A DNA stretch of 59,966 nt from a virus. The notes beneath the pieces are model-generated. The model ran no database searches, was not told where the DNA came from, and saw only the letters and a program-made list of their open reading frames with translations. A program made the position numbers and the translations under genes. The stretch is from positions 1 through 59,966 of the IMG/VR virus record IMGVR_UViG_3300020179_000034; one strand, 5' to 3'. Shown in pieces: positions 1-7,985 of the stretch; the first letter of the stretch is position 1; the number at the start of each line of letters is the position of its first letter.

Positions 1-67
1 AAACCATGTCACTTGCACCTACGAGGATGGCTCTTACTGCGTCCCATGCGTGTTGATGGCGTGTTAA
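1..67 (+). CDS. Tail fibre C-terminal end (partial, left copy)
   Basis: The last 21 codons of the tail fibre run from base 2 to the TAA at 65-67 and are identical to the end of the complete fibre gene finishing at 59218. The start is outside the window on this side. The fragment ends in a cysteine-containing tail (CVPCVLMAC). If the window is a circular genome this is not a separate gene but the same fibre end seen again. Confidence 0.9.
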   Translation, partial: NHVTCTYEDGSYCVPCVLMAC

Positions 68-79
68 TTAGGAGCAACC

Positions 80-241
80 ATGTCTGACGTTGAACTGAAA
101 CTATCGCTTGAAGAAGCCGTCGCCATCACGAACTTGATCGGGTCACTCCCGACGAGCCAAGGCGCGTGGCCGCTGTTTGAAAAACTGAAGGCACAGGTGG
201 AACCGCACCTGCCCAAATCTGAAGAGGTATCTAAACAATGA
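80..241 (+). CDS. Small unknown phage protein, 53 aa (left copy)
   Basis: The gene begins at ATG 80, five bases after an AGGAG ribosome binding site, and its TGA overlaps the next ATG (ATGA at 238-241). The product is a predicted helical hairpin with a conserved-looking LSLEEAV...LGSLP pattern. I recall similar patterns in small phage proteins of unknown role. It lies directly downstream of the tail fibre and ahead of the lysis genes. The right-hand copy at 59231 differs by one residue in the middle (T to V). No function can be assigned. Confidence 0.8.
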   Translation: MSDVELKLSLEEAVAITNLIGSLPTSQGAWPLFEKLKAQVEPHLPKSEEVSKQ

Positions 242-558
242 GTACCGTGATCACTTGGTCTGTCACCGCGATGGACTGCTACCCCGAATCCGACAACCAT
301 CAAGACGTTGTGTTCAACGTGCATTGGACTTGCGCTGGCGTGGACGACACTTACACGGGCAGCGTCTATAGCACTTGCTCTGTCCCCGCTCCAAGCGGTT
401 CGTTTACGCCGTATTCGTCCCTCACGCAAAACCAAGTCCTTGGTTGGATTTGGGCGAATGGCGTGGACAAGCAAAGCGCAGAGGCAGCGGTTGAGCAGCA
501 GATCGCCAATGCCAAGAATCCTCCGGTCGTCACGCCGCCGTTGCCTTGGGTTGCGTAA
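238..558 (+). CDS. Conserved phage protein, 106 aa (DUF7936-like, left copy)
   Basis: A 106-residue protein starting MSTVITWSV, with a compact beta-rich N-terminal half and a helical C-terminal part (SAEAAVEQQIANAK) ending PPLPWVA. It resembles a small family of unknown function common in tailed phages (DUF7936 by memory), usually encoded near tail fibres. It overlaps the upstream gene by ATGA and the downstream gene by TAATG, so the four genes from 80 to 1381 are translationally coupled. The second copy at 59389 carries clustered amino acid changes around residues 28-41 (VHWTCAGVDDTYTG versus CHWTCAGVDGDYSG). That could reflect selection on a surface, but this is inference. Confidence 0.85.
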   Translation: MSTVITWSVTAMDCYPESDNHQDVVFNVHWTCAGVDDTYTGSVYSTCSVPAPSGSFTPYSSLTQNQVLGWIWANGVDKQSAEAAVEQQIANAKNPPVVTPPLPWVA

Positions 559-836
559 TGACCGCCAACACCGTCTTCTTGCTGATCTTCGCAGTGCTTC
601 AGGTGTTAGACATCTGGACAACGCTGACGGCACTCAAGATGGGCCATCGGGAAATGAACCCGGTGCTGGCAAAAGCGTTTGAATATGCCGAGCCGCTGGT
701 AGTCATGGTCGTCATCAAACTCGCCGGGGTCTGGGCTTTGTGGTGGGCAGATATGTACTGGCTTACGGGGTTGATGTGCGCGGCGTATCTGTGGGTGATC
801 AATAACAACTTGGATGTGATTCAGAGGAAGAAGTGA
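558..836 (+). CDS. Small membrane protein, DUF5658-like, 92 aa
   Basis: The start is ATG 558, overlapping the previous TAA (TAATG); an upstream in-frame ATG at 546 lies inside the previous gene and is not preferred. The protein has hydrophobic stretches at about residues 4-20, 45-62 and 65-82, consistent with three membrane segments, and a basic end (VIQRKK). The pattern LQVLDIWTTLTALKMG...EMNPV matches what I know of DUF5658. Its place before the holin suggests a role in lysis or membrane, for example a second holin or antiholin, but nothing in the sequence proves this. Confidence 0.82.
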   Translation: MTANTVFLLIFAVLQVLDIWTTLTALKMGHREMNPVLAKAFEYAEPLVVMVVIKLAGVWALWWADMYWLTGLMCAAYLWVINNNLDVIQRKK

Positions 837-1381
837 TGCCCATCCCCGCTGCACTTGGCGCGATCCTGACCCCCCTACTTGGTAACGGTTTAAATCTCGT
901 TGCCAACGCCGTCATGGCAAAGGGTAAGGATTACGTTGAGAAAAAACTGGGCGTTGAACTAAAACCGGACATGTCTCCGGACGAGATCATTCGCCTCAAA
1001 ACGGCAGAGATGGAACATGAAGAAGAACTGCTTCGCCTCAAGATTGAAGAGAACAAGTTGGATCTTCAAGAACTGGATATGCGTTTAAAGGACGTAGACT
1101 CTGCACGGGATCGTGAAGTTCAGATCGCCACATCTGATAAAGCCCCGCTGATCAATAAGATCGTCACCCCTATCCTCGCCCTCTCCATTCTACTTCTCAC
1201 CTTCGTCCTTTTTGGCGTTGTCATGTTTGACAACACTCCGGTAGAGTCCAGCCGCAAGGACATCCTGATCTACATCCTTGGTGTTCTCTCAGCCATCTCC
1301 ACGCAGATCGTCTCGTACTACTTCGGTTCCTCACAGGGCAGTAAAGAGAAGTCTGATCAACTGCGGGAGGCGATGAAGTGA
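836..1381 (+). CDS. Putative holin (GTA-type 3TM-like), 181 aa
   Basis: The start is ATG 836, one base overlapping the upstream TGA; a GTG three bases earlier is possible. The protein has an amphipathic N-terminus, a charged coiled coil at about residues 45-95 ending in a DSARDREVQ motif, and two clear membrane segments at about 106-131 and 140-165. The charged-coil-then-membrane-hairpin layout, and the position immediately before an endolysin with which it overlaps by GTGA, fit the holin family seen in gene transfer agents and many phages. Predicted role: it makes the inner-membrane lesion that releases the M15 peptidase. Family assignment is from memory. Confidence 0.72.
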   Translation: MPIPAALGAILTPLLGNGLNLVANAVMAKGKDYVEKKLGVELKPDMSPDEIIRLKTAEMEHEEELLRLKIEENKLDLQELDMRLKDVDSARDREVQIATSDKAPLINKIVTPILALSILLLTFVLFGVVMFDNTPVESSRKDILIYILGVLSAISTQIVSYYFGSSQGSKEKSDQLREAMK

Positions 1382-1761
1382 GTAACGTGCAGAACCAAGC
1401 AGACTTCCTGCTAGATGTCACCCGCCTCATTAACAAGGCGACCGAACTTGGCTTTCAGGTCACAGCCGGGGAGTTGTATCGCACCCCTGAGCAGCAAGAG
1501 ATTTACGTCAAGACGGGGCGTAGCCGCACGATGAATAGTCTGCACCTGCAACGCAGGGCGGTAGATTTAAACTTCTTTCTGAACGGCAAACTGACTTACG
1601 ACAAACAAGTCCTTGCGCCACTTGGTGCCTATTGGGAATCACTGCATCCGCTAAATTCATGGGGAGGGAACGGGGTTAAACTTGTCGATACGCCGCATTT
1701 CAGTCGTGGCGTAGATAAACCTGAATGGCGGAGAGTAACCGGTGCCCCTCCAAAAAGTTGA
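1378..1761 (+). CDS. Endolysin, M15-family peptidase, 127 aa
   Basis: A single-domain peptidase starting at GTG 1378, which overlaps the holin stop. The zinc-site motifs of the M15 (D-Ala-D-Ala carboxypeptidase / L-Ala-D-Glu endopeptidase) family are visible: S54-x-H56...D63 (SLHLQRRAVD) and D104-x-P-H107. They predict cleavage of peptide cross-links in peptidoglycan. There is no signal peptide, so export depends on the holin. Length is typical for a minimal phage M15 endolysin. Its 3' end overlaps the next gene by 20 bases in another frame. Confidence 0.88.
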   Translation: MSNVQNQADFLLDVTRLINKATELGFQVTAGELYRTPEQQEIYVKTGRSRTMNSLHLQRRAVDLNFFLNGKLTYDKQVLAPLGAYWESLHPLNSWGGNGVKLVDTPHFSRGVDKPEWRRVTGAPPKS

Positions 1762-4033
1762 ACTTCGACCCGGCGTAAACCGCGAATCTACTTCGTATGC
1801 TAACGAAGGTGGTTTTTTTGCAGGGGATAAAATTCGTTTTCGTTCTGGCTACGCCGAAAAAATAGGAGGCTGGCAGAATATTAGTACAGCGGGAAGTACG
1901 TTCTACGGTATATGCCGTATATTGTGGAATTGGATTAGTAAACTAAATCAAAACCTTGTTGGTTTAGGTACAAGTCAAAAAGTTTATGTAGAACTTGGCG
2001 GTATTTATTATGACGTTACCCCTCTTGGTAACTCACTTAATCTTTCGCAGAACCCCTTTACTACGACTTCTGGCAGTCGCTTGGTGACTGTAACAGCTAC
2101 GGGACATCTAACGACTATTGGCACGTACGTCAATTTTTCTGGAGCTACGACAGTAGCCAGTCTTGTTCTCAATGGTGAATACGAAGTTCAGTCTGTACCC
2201 AACGCTAATACATTTACAATTTTTGCTTCAGCTACAGCGAGTTCTACTACTACAGGGGGTGGCTCTTTAGTTATTGCCGAATTTGACATTGACGCTGGAA
2301 ATGCCGTTTTTAGTTCTGGCGTAGGCTGGGGCGGTTCTCCATGGGGTGCAGGCGGTTGGGGTTCTTCTACAGGCGCGGGTGTGGATATGCGCCTCTGGTC
2401 AATGTTTAATTACGGTGACGATTTGATATTTGCCGAACGTGGTGGAGAAATTTATTTTTGGACAATAGATACGTCTTCGTGGTCTCGTGCTGTTACGTTG
2501 GAAGAAAAAGCTAACACTACTAATAAAGGCTCTACACTTGGTACGTTTGCATCAGGTGTTACGACTATTCTTTTGGATGACACAACCGGGCTTGATACAG
2601 GCGCGGTGCTGTCAGGCAGTGGCATCGTCACTGGCACGTACGTGACGGAATCGTGGGATTTTGGTAACTCAGTCACGATCTCGCAGGCGACAAACGGTTC
2701 GTTTACGCTTACTGATATTTCGTTCAGTTACGCTGGTCGGCATGTGCCAAATGAAGTCAATATGATTATTGATTCGCCCGTTAATGATTTCGTAATTACG
2801 TGTGGTTCTACGCCATTTGATCCTACAAATTTTAATACTACGTTTGATCCTCTTTTAGTCCGTTGGTCAGATCAAGGTAATGTTTACGAGTTTGTTCCTG
2901 CAACGACTAACCAGTCAGGTGAACAACACTTATCACAAGGTTCTTTTATTGTTACAGCCAACAATACTCGTCAAGAAATATTGATTTGGACAGATACCGC
3001 CCTCTTCTCCATGCAGTATGTCGGGCCTCCGTTTGTATGGTCGTTTAATTTATTAGATCAAGACACTACAATTGCTTCGCAGAATGCTGTGCTGACAGTA
3101 AACAATGTGGTCTATTGGATGGGCCGCGACAAGTTCTTCATGTATTCGGGACGCGTTGAGACGCTGCCTTGCACACTTCGCCAGTATGTTTATAACGACA
3201 TTAACTACGATCAGTTAAGTCAAATTACGGCAGGAGCAAATGAAGGGTATAACGAAATTTGGTGGTTTTACCCTTCTTCTAATAGCACAATTAATAATCG
3301 GTACGTAATCTATAACTACCTTGAACGTGTTTGGTACTACGGTAATTTAAATCGTACGTTTTGGTCGCAACATACGCAGAGAACTTATCCGTTTGCGGCA
3401 TTCAACGTGCAGCAGGCGTACCTTTCTACGGCAATTAACAGTTCGATAACCACAATTACTTTAACCGATGCTTCTACTTTTCCAGAAACTGGAATTATTG
3501 TAGTTAATTCAGAAAAAATTTCTTATGCCGCCAAGACTGGTAACACCTTGACAGGTTGCGTCAGGGGAGTAGCGGGTACGACAGCAACTTCGCATGATCA
3601 ATACGCATACGTTGTTTTTAATGTGGCTAACCAAATAGCGTTACACGAAATTGGTAACGACGATGAGTCAGTAACTCCAGCGTTGCCGATTGAAGCATTT
3701 ATAGAATCGTCTGATTTTGATATTCAAGATGGTCAAACTTTTGGTTACGTTTGGCGTATTGTGCCTGACCTTAATTTCACAGGGTCTACAGGGTCAAGTC
3801 CAAGCGTAACGCTCACTGTGCGTCCTCGGCAGAACTCAGGTAGTAATTATTCTTCTGCAGATAGTCCCACGGTGACGCGCACTTCGACGGTGCCAGTTCA
3901 GCAGTACACAGGTCAGGTCTACACCCGAGTGCGAGGTCGCCAGATGGCGTTCCGTGTGGACTCAACTGAGTTAGGTGTGGCGTGGCAGATGGGCGTGATG
4001 CGTATCGACGTTCGACCGGATGGGCGTAGGTAA
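1742..4033 (+). CDS. Large tail structural protein, 763 aa
   Basis: The start is GTG 1742, inside the end of the endolysin gene, giving MPLQKVELRPGVN. The protein is beta-rich throughout, with aromatic and asparagine/threonine-rich strands and no membrane segment. The opening pattern (PGVNRE...NEGGF, GDKIRFR, GGW) is one I associate with tail tube or tail-stabilising proteins of marine podoviruses, in the position of T7 tubular protein B or P22 gp10. A repeat of short beta-domains lies at about residues 105-175 and 565-615. Codon use is clearly more AT-rich than in neighbouring genes from about 1790 to 3780. Assignment as a virion tail protein is firm; the exact role is not. Confidence 0.8.
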   Translation: MPLQKVELRPGVNRESTSYANEGGFFAGDKIRFRSGYAEKIGGWQNISTAGSTFYGICRILWNWISKLNQNLVGLGTSQKVYVELGGIYYDVTPLGNSLNLSQNPFTTTSGSRLVTVTATGHLTTIGTYVNFSGATTVASLVLNGEYEVQSVPNANTFTIFASATASSTTTGGGSLVIAEFDIDAGNAVFSSGVGWGGSPWGAGGWGSSTGAGVDMRLWSMFNYGDDLIFAERGGEIYFWTIDTSSWSRAVTLEEKANTTNKGSTLGTFASGVTTILLDDTTGLDTGAVLSGSGIVTGTYVTESWDFGNSVTISQATNGSFTLTDISFSYAGRHVPNEVNMIIDSPVNDFVITCGSTPFDPTNFNTTFDPLLVRWSDQGNVYEFVPATTNQSGEQHLSQGSFIVTANNTRQEILIWTDTALFSMQYVGPPFVWSFNLLDQDTTIASQNAVLTVNNVVYWMGRDKFFMYSGRVETLPCTLRQYVYNDINYDQLSQITAGANEGYNEIWWFYPSSNSTINNRYVIYNYLERVWYYGNLNRTFWSQHTQRTYPFAAFNVQQAYLSTAINSSITTITLTDASTFPETGIIVVNSEKISYAAKTGNTLTGCVRGVAGTTATSHDQYAYVVFNVANQIALHEIGNDDESVTPALPIEAFIESSDFDIQDGQTFGYVWRIVPDLNFTGSTGSSPSVTLTVRPRQNSGSNYSSADSPTVTRTSTVPVQQYTGQVYTRVRGRQMAFRVDSTELGVAWQMGVMRIDVRPDGRR

Positions 4034-4626
4034 TGGCTGATAATGTCCCAACACCGAATCTACCTGTCGCGCCGATTCAGTACGAACAACGGTTTCAGGA
4101 TCAGTTTGCTAATGTTCTGCGTTTGTTTTTTACAAATTTGGTAAACAAAATTAATTCGCCTATTTTTTATGCGTCATATTTTGATACAACTACGCAAACA
4201 AACCCCGTAGCTGATGCTGTTAATTTATTTACTTTTAATTCAGTAAAGTGTGAATACCAAATAAGTCGAGGTACTCCTAAATCAAAAATTTATATAAATA
4301 ACACAGGAATTTATAATTTTCAATTTTCTGTGCAGTTAGACAAAACCGCTGGTGGCTCGGCTGCAGTATTTATATGGCCCCGCATTAATGGAGTTAATGT
4401 CTCTAATTTGAATTCTAAAGTTGTTATTGATAGTGCAAATTCTGAATTTATTGTAACGAAAAATTTTGTATTAATAGTGAAAAATAATGATTATTTTGAA
4501 TTGGCATGGCAATCTTCTGATACTGATGTTGTGGCTGCTGCCTCTGCAGCCGCCAGTAATTATTCTGCCATTTCGTCTGTTATTTTGACCGTCACGTGGG
4601 TATCAAACTACGAGGCGAACCAGTGA
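4033..4626 (+). CDS. C1q/TNF-like virion protein, 197 aa
   Basis: The gene overlaps the previous TAA by one base (TAATG). The N-terminal 50 residues are a helical, proline-containing linker. Residues about 65-195 form a run of short strands (IYNFQFSVQLD, VFIWPRING, DYFELAWQSSD, ISSVILTVTWV) with the look of a C1q/TNF-type jelly roll, a fold often used in phage for receptor binding or trimer capping. Base composition is strikingly AT-rich compared with both flanks, which suggests a separately acquired module. Function inferred from fold pattern only. Confidence 0.72.
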   Translation: MADNVPTPNLPVAPIQYEQRFQDQFANVLRLFFTNLVNKINSPIFYASYFDTTTQTNPVADAVNLFTFNSVKCEYQISRGTPKSKIYINNTGIYNFQFSVQLDKTAGGSAAVFIWPRINGVNVSNLNSKVVIDSANSEFIVTKNFVLIVKNNDYFELAWQSSDTDVVAAASAAASNYSAISSVILTVTWVSNYEANQ

Positions 4627-4659
4627 TACTATTCAACAAATTTACCCCGTGGGGGCGCT

Positions 4660-7545
4660 ATGAACCGTAATCCATCCATGGCAGGGCTTGCCTCTCTCGT
4701 GCAGTCACGGGGTCGAGACGGCGATTCTGTCCTTGTCCATATGACCCCCGGCGAGGTTAAGGGGCTACAGGCTCTTGCCTTTGCTCACGGTGGACAACTG
4801 AGCATCAATCCCGACACGGGGCTGTATGAGGCCAACTTCCTCAAGAAACTGTTGCCGACCATTGTCGGCGCAGTACTGACTCCGCTGACGGGTGGCTTGA
4901 TTAACCCGCTGACGGCGGGGTTCCTTGTGGGTGGCGTTGAGGCGGCACGTACGGGCGACCTTGGCAAAGGCTTGATGGCGGGTCTTGGCGCGTACGGCGG
5001 TGCTGGACTGACTAGCGCATTGGCGGGTACTGGAGCCGCTGCCGCTGCCGGAGCAGGCGAAATTGCTAAAACGGCTGGTACAGAAGCCGCCGCTGCCGCT
5101 GCTAAAGAAGGTGCCACTCAGGCTGCTCAAGAGGCTGCTAGACAGGCGGCTATGAAAGAAGCGGCGCAAGCGCAGATTCAAAAACAGATTGCCACTAAAG
5201 GCATGTTTAGCCGTTTGCCCGAAGGCGTGGCTAGTTTCAAAAACATCGGCGCAGGCATTGGAGAAATCGCTGGCGGCGGTGCCAATCTTGGCGGTATTGG
5301 CGGCTTAGGCGCAGCCGGGTCTGCGTTCGGTACGCTTGGCTTGCCCGCTAAGGCTGGCTTGACCATGACTGCTGCTAACGCGCTTTCGCCTGAAATGGAA
5401 ATGCCGGAAGGCGGCGCGTACAACATTGATGATTCTTATTACCAATCTTATGGGTATAGTCCCGAGCAGGGTAGATTCCTTGGTGGTCGATTTATAAAAG
5501 GCTACCCCGGCTTCCCTCCGCCGGGTATGGCAGGTGGCGGCGTAATTCCTGCTCCAAACGGCAACTACCCCCTCGCCAAACCTTCTAATTCGATAGGCGG
5601 GTATGGGCCAGATATTGATCCATATACGGGCGAAGAGAAGTTTGCTGACGGTGGTAGCGTCGGTAACCAAGGCCTTCAGCAGTATTACCAAAGCCTGCTC
5701 TCAGCACCGGCTCCACAGGCTGCTCCCAACCAAGCCTTTGCTAACTACATGCAGGGACTTAATCAGTTTGTAACGTCACCTGTCGCACCTCCTGCGCCGC
5801 CCAAGCAGCAGCCTCCTGCTGCAGGTATTGCTCCACCGGGAGCAGGTGGTAGGCCAGTTGCGGGTGGGGGCGGTACCAGACCGCCAGTCTCGCGGCCTCC
5901 AAATGCTCAGTTCCCTTTTAGAGGGGGGTATGGATTTAACGAGGGCGATACATTTCTCAGTACTGGTGAAGCTTATGGCGGTAATGAAGGTGCGATGCGC
6001 TGGGATGCGAATCAGGGGCGGTTCGTTTCTGATGCCCCGCAAACTCCGTTTAGCGCCGGTAATTTGCCAAGTGGCAACCCGTTTAGCGGTTTTAGCGGCA
6101 TAGACTTCTCTGCGCTCCAAAACATGTACGGCGGGGCTGGAAATATGCCCATAACCAACGAGTACGATCAATTTGTTTCTGACTCGGAACAAGGTATGGA
6201 TCAGGGCACTGCAAATACGCCTCCGCAAAATCAGTATCAAACACCTGACTTTAGCGGCATGGACTTCTCTGGCTTGCAGAACTTGAACTTGAACATGTCT
6301 GGTATTGGTGGCGCGGGGAGTTACGGCCCTGATATGTCCATGTACGGACAACAGCCTGATATGGGACAGCAGCCTGATATGGGACAGCAGCCTGATATGG
6401 GTCAGCAGTTTGATATGGGTCAGTATCAGCAGCCTGATATGGGTCAGTATCAGCAGCCTGATATGGGACAGCAGCCTGATATGGGTCAGTATCAGCAGCC
6501 TGATATGGGTCAGTATCAGCAGCCTGATATGGGTCAGTATCAGCAGCCTGATATGTCCATGTACGGACAACAGCCTGATATGGGTCAGTATCAGCAGCCT
6601 GACTTCTCTGCATACAACCCAACACAAAACTTCTTTCAAGAGTACGCAGGTGGGTCGCCTAACTACGATATGGGTAACACGCCGATCCAAGAGTTCGTCG
6701 GTACGCCATACATGCCAGAAATGCCGGAAATGCGTTCAATTGAGAGAACACCAAGGTCGCAGCAGCCGCAGCCTCAACCACCTCCGCCTGATATGGGAAG
6801 CCTTGGTGGTGGCTTCGGTACGCCGTACATGCCAGAAATGCCGGAAATGCCTTCAATTGAGAGAACACCAAGGTCGCAGCAGCCGCAGCCTCAACCACCT
6901 CCGCCTGATACGGGAAGCCTTGGTGGTGGCTTCGGTGGCGGTATGGATTTTGGTAGGTTCGACGATTTTAGCAACGTGCCTCAACAACCTGCGCCGCAAC
7001 CTGCTCCTGACATGGGTGGTCTTGCCGGTCTTGGAGCGTTGGGCGGTATGCCACAACAGTCTGCACCGCAACCACTGCCTCAACCGTTACCGCAGCCACC
7101 CCCGCCTGATATGGGAGGATTTGGAGGGTTTGGAGGATTTGGTGGCTTTAGCGGATTCAATCCAGCGCCACAACCCGCCCCTCAACCTGTTCCGCAGCCG
7201 ATGCCGCAATTTCAACAACCTGCTTTTGATATGAGCAGTTTTGATGGCGGTATGGACTTTGCCGCAGGTGGCCCGATTGGATACGCCGCTGCAGGTAAGT
7301 TCCTGCGTGGCCCCGGCGATGGCATGTCGGATGACATCAAAGCCAACATCAATGGTCAGCAAGAAGCACGGCTGGCTGACGGGGAGTTTGTCATTCCTGC
7401 CGATGTAGTGTCGCATCTTGGTAACGGTTCAAGCGAAGCCGGGTCTCGTAAACTTTATAAGATGATGGCTGATATTCGTAAGGCTCGTACGGGTAAAACC
7501 CGGCAGGCTCCGAAGATCAATCCTAAGAAGCACTTACCGGCATGA
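4660..7545 (+). CDS. Ejection/internal virion-like protein with PDMGQ repeats, 961 aa
   Basis: The start is ATG 4660 after GGGGG. Region 1-60 contains a LVHMTPGEVKGLQALA motif. Residues 65-200 are Ala/Gly-rich and hydrophobic, resembling membrane-active segments of ejected proteins. Residues about 555-650 are at least a dozen PDMGQ-type repeats. Residues 681-758 are a 39-residue unit present twice in tandem, and the rest is proline/glutamine-rich. The C-terminus (about 865-961) is a conserved module with GGPIGYAAAGK and LADGEFVIPADVVSHLG motifs that I associate with virion proteins of uncultured aquatic phages. Likely a structural protein packaged or ejected with DNA; the exact role is unknown. 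Confidence 0.78.
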   Translation: MNRNPSMAGLASLVQSRGRDGDSVLVHMTPGEVKGLQALAFAHGGQLSINPDTGLYEANFLKKLLPTIVGAVLTPLTGGLINPLTAGFLVGGVEAARTGDLGKGLMAGLGAYGGAGLTSALAGTGAAAAAGAGEIAKTAGTEAAAAAAKEGATQAAQEAARQAAMKEAAQAQIQKQIATKGMFSRLPEGVASFKNIGAGIGEIAGGGANLGGIGGLGAAGSAFGTLGLPAKAGLTMTAANALSPEMEMPEGGAYNIDDSYYQSYGYSPEQGRFLGGRFIKGYPGFPPPGMAGGGVIPAPNGNYPLAKPSNSIGGYGPDIDPYTGEEKFADGGSVGNQGLQQYYQSLLSAPAPQAAPNQAFANYMQGLNQFVTSPVAPPAPPKQQPPAAGIAPPGAGGRPVAGGGGTRPPVSRPPNAQFPFRGGYGFNEGDTFLSTGEAYGGNEGAMRWDANQGRFVSDAPQTPFSAGNLPSGNPFSGFSGIDFSALQNMYGGAGNMPITNEYDQFVSDSEQGMDQGTANTPPQNQYQTPDFSGMDFSGLQNLNLNMSGIGGAGSYGPDMSMYGQQPDMGQQPDMGQQPDMGQQFDMGQYQQPDMGQYQQPDMGQQPDMGQYQQPDMGQYQQPDMGQYQQPDMSMYGQQPDMGQYQQPDFSAYNPTQNFFQEYAGGSPNYDMGNTPIQEFVGTPYMPEMPEMRSIERTPRSQQPQPQPPPPDMGSLGGGFGTPYMPEMPEMPSIERTPRSQQPQPQPPPPDTGSLGGGFGGGMDFGRFDDFSNVPQQPAPQPAPDMGGLAGLGALGGMPQQSAPQPLPQPLPQPPPPDMGGFGGFGGFGGFSGFNPAPQPAPQPVPQPMPQFQQPAFDMSSFDGGMDFAAGGPIGYAAAGKFLRGPGDGMSDDIKANINGQQEARLADGEFVIPADVVSHLGNGSSEAGSRKLYKMMADIRKARTGKTRQAPKINPKKHLPA
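6343..6600 (+). repeat. In-frame PDMG(Q)(YQQ) tandem repeats
   Basis: About 13 copies of a CAGCCTGATATGGG-like unit occur in two alternating lengths, 15 bp (QQPDMG step) and 24 bp (adding QYQ). All keep the reading frame. The array is interrupted by two SMYGQ insertions near 6337 and 6553, so a larger block appears to have duplicated. The array is likely to vary in copy number between strains. Confidence 0.9.
6700..6933 (+). repeat. 117-bp tandem duplication (two copies)
   Basis: Bases 6700-6816 and 6817-6933 are adjacent copies of a 117-bp, 39-codon unit beginning with the codons for GTPYMPEMPEM. I see only about three differences between them. This is a recent in-frame duplication inside the 961-residue protein gene. 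Confidence 0.88.
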
Positions 7546-7985
7546 AGTTAGACATCTCACTCGTTCCGTACGGTCAGATCAGTTACCTCGTACCGTCACT
7601 GATCAAATACTTTCAGGAGTCTGAAGGTTGGACGAAGGGTCGTGCGAGTGTTGATGACATTGTACGTTTTGCTCTGACTGGGCAGATGCAGTTATGGGTA
7701 GTGTTTGATCCTGAAGACAATGACACGATACATGGTTATGTCATGACAGAGATTAAGCAGTATCCCAAGTCGAAGATGTTCGTCATTCAGTACTGCGCGA
7801 TGAATCCAAATCACATGCAGTACGTTGAAGAGATCATGCACGACACGGCTGATAGGTTTGCAAGAGACGCTGGTTGTGCAGGCATTGAATTCTACGGTCG
7901 CCCCGGTTGGGAACCGCACGTTAAGAAACGTGGATACACCGTTAAGACGGTGGTGTTTGAAAAGCATTTTGAGGTGAAATTATGA
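7542..7985 (+). CDS. GNAT-fold-like protein, T7 gp13-type position, 147 aa
   Basis: The gene overlaps the previous stop by four bases (ATGA) and the next start in the same way. The predicted alternating alpha/beta order, with a central strand (LWVVFDPE...IHGYVMTEI), a helix (YVEEIMHDTADRFARDAG) and a late strand pair (IEFYGRPGWEPHVKKRGYTVKTVVFEK), looks like a GNAT acetyltransferase fold. In T7-like phages a GNAT-like protein (gp13) sits just before the internal core genes, exactly as here. An enzymatic role is not shown: the usual acetyl-CoA pyrophosphate loop is not obvious. Could be a core assembly factor. Confidence 0.8.
   Translation: MKLDISLVPYGQISYLVPSLIKYFQESEGWTKGRASVDDIVRFALTGQMQLWVVFDPEDNDTIHGYVMTEIKQYPKSKMFVIQYCAMNPNHMQYVEEIMHDTADRFARDAGCAGIEFYGRPGWEPHVKKRGYTVKTVVFEKHFEVKL

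Larger units (their letters stand above)
1..815. repeat. Left copy of divergent terminal duplication
   Basis: Bases 1-815 align without gaps to 59152-59966. By hand count about 45 of 815 positions differ (about 5%), many at third codon positions and several in one short patch of the 106-residue gene (around 310-360). The reading frames of the fibre end, three small genes and their overlaps are intact in both copies. This is most simply an overlap joining a circular or circularly permuted genome with strain variation between the two reads. A true duplication kept in one molecule is less likely but not excluded. Confidence 0.9.

Noticed and set aside
5776-6690. Long minus-strand open frame opposite the PDMGQ repeats
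   Set aside because: Its repetitive LILTHIRLL product is only the reverse strand of the repeat array.
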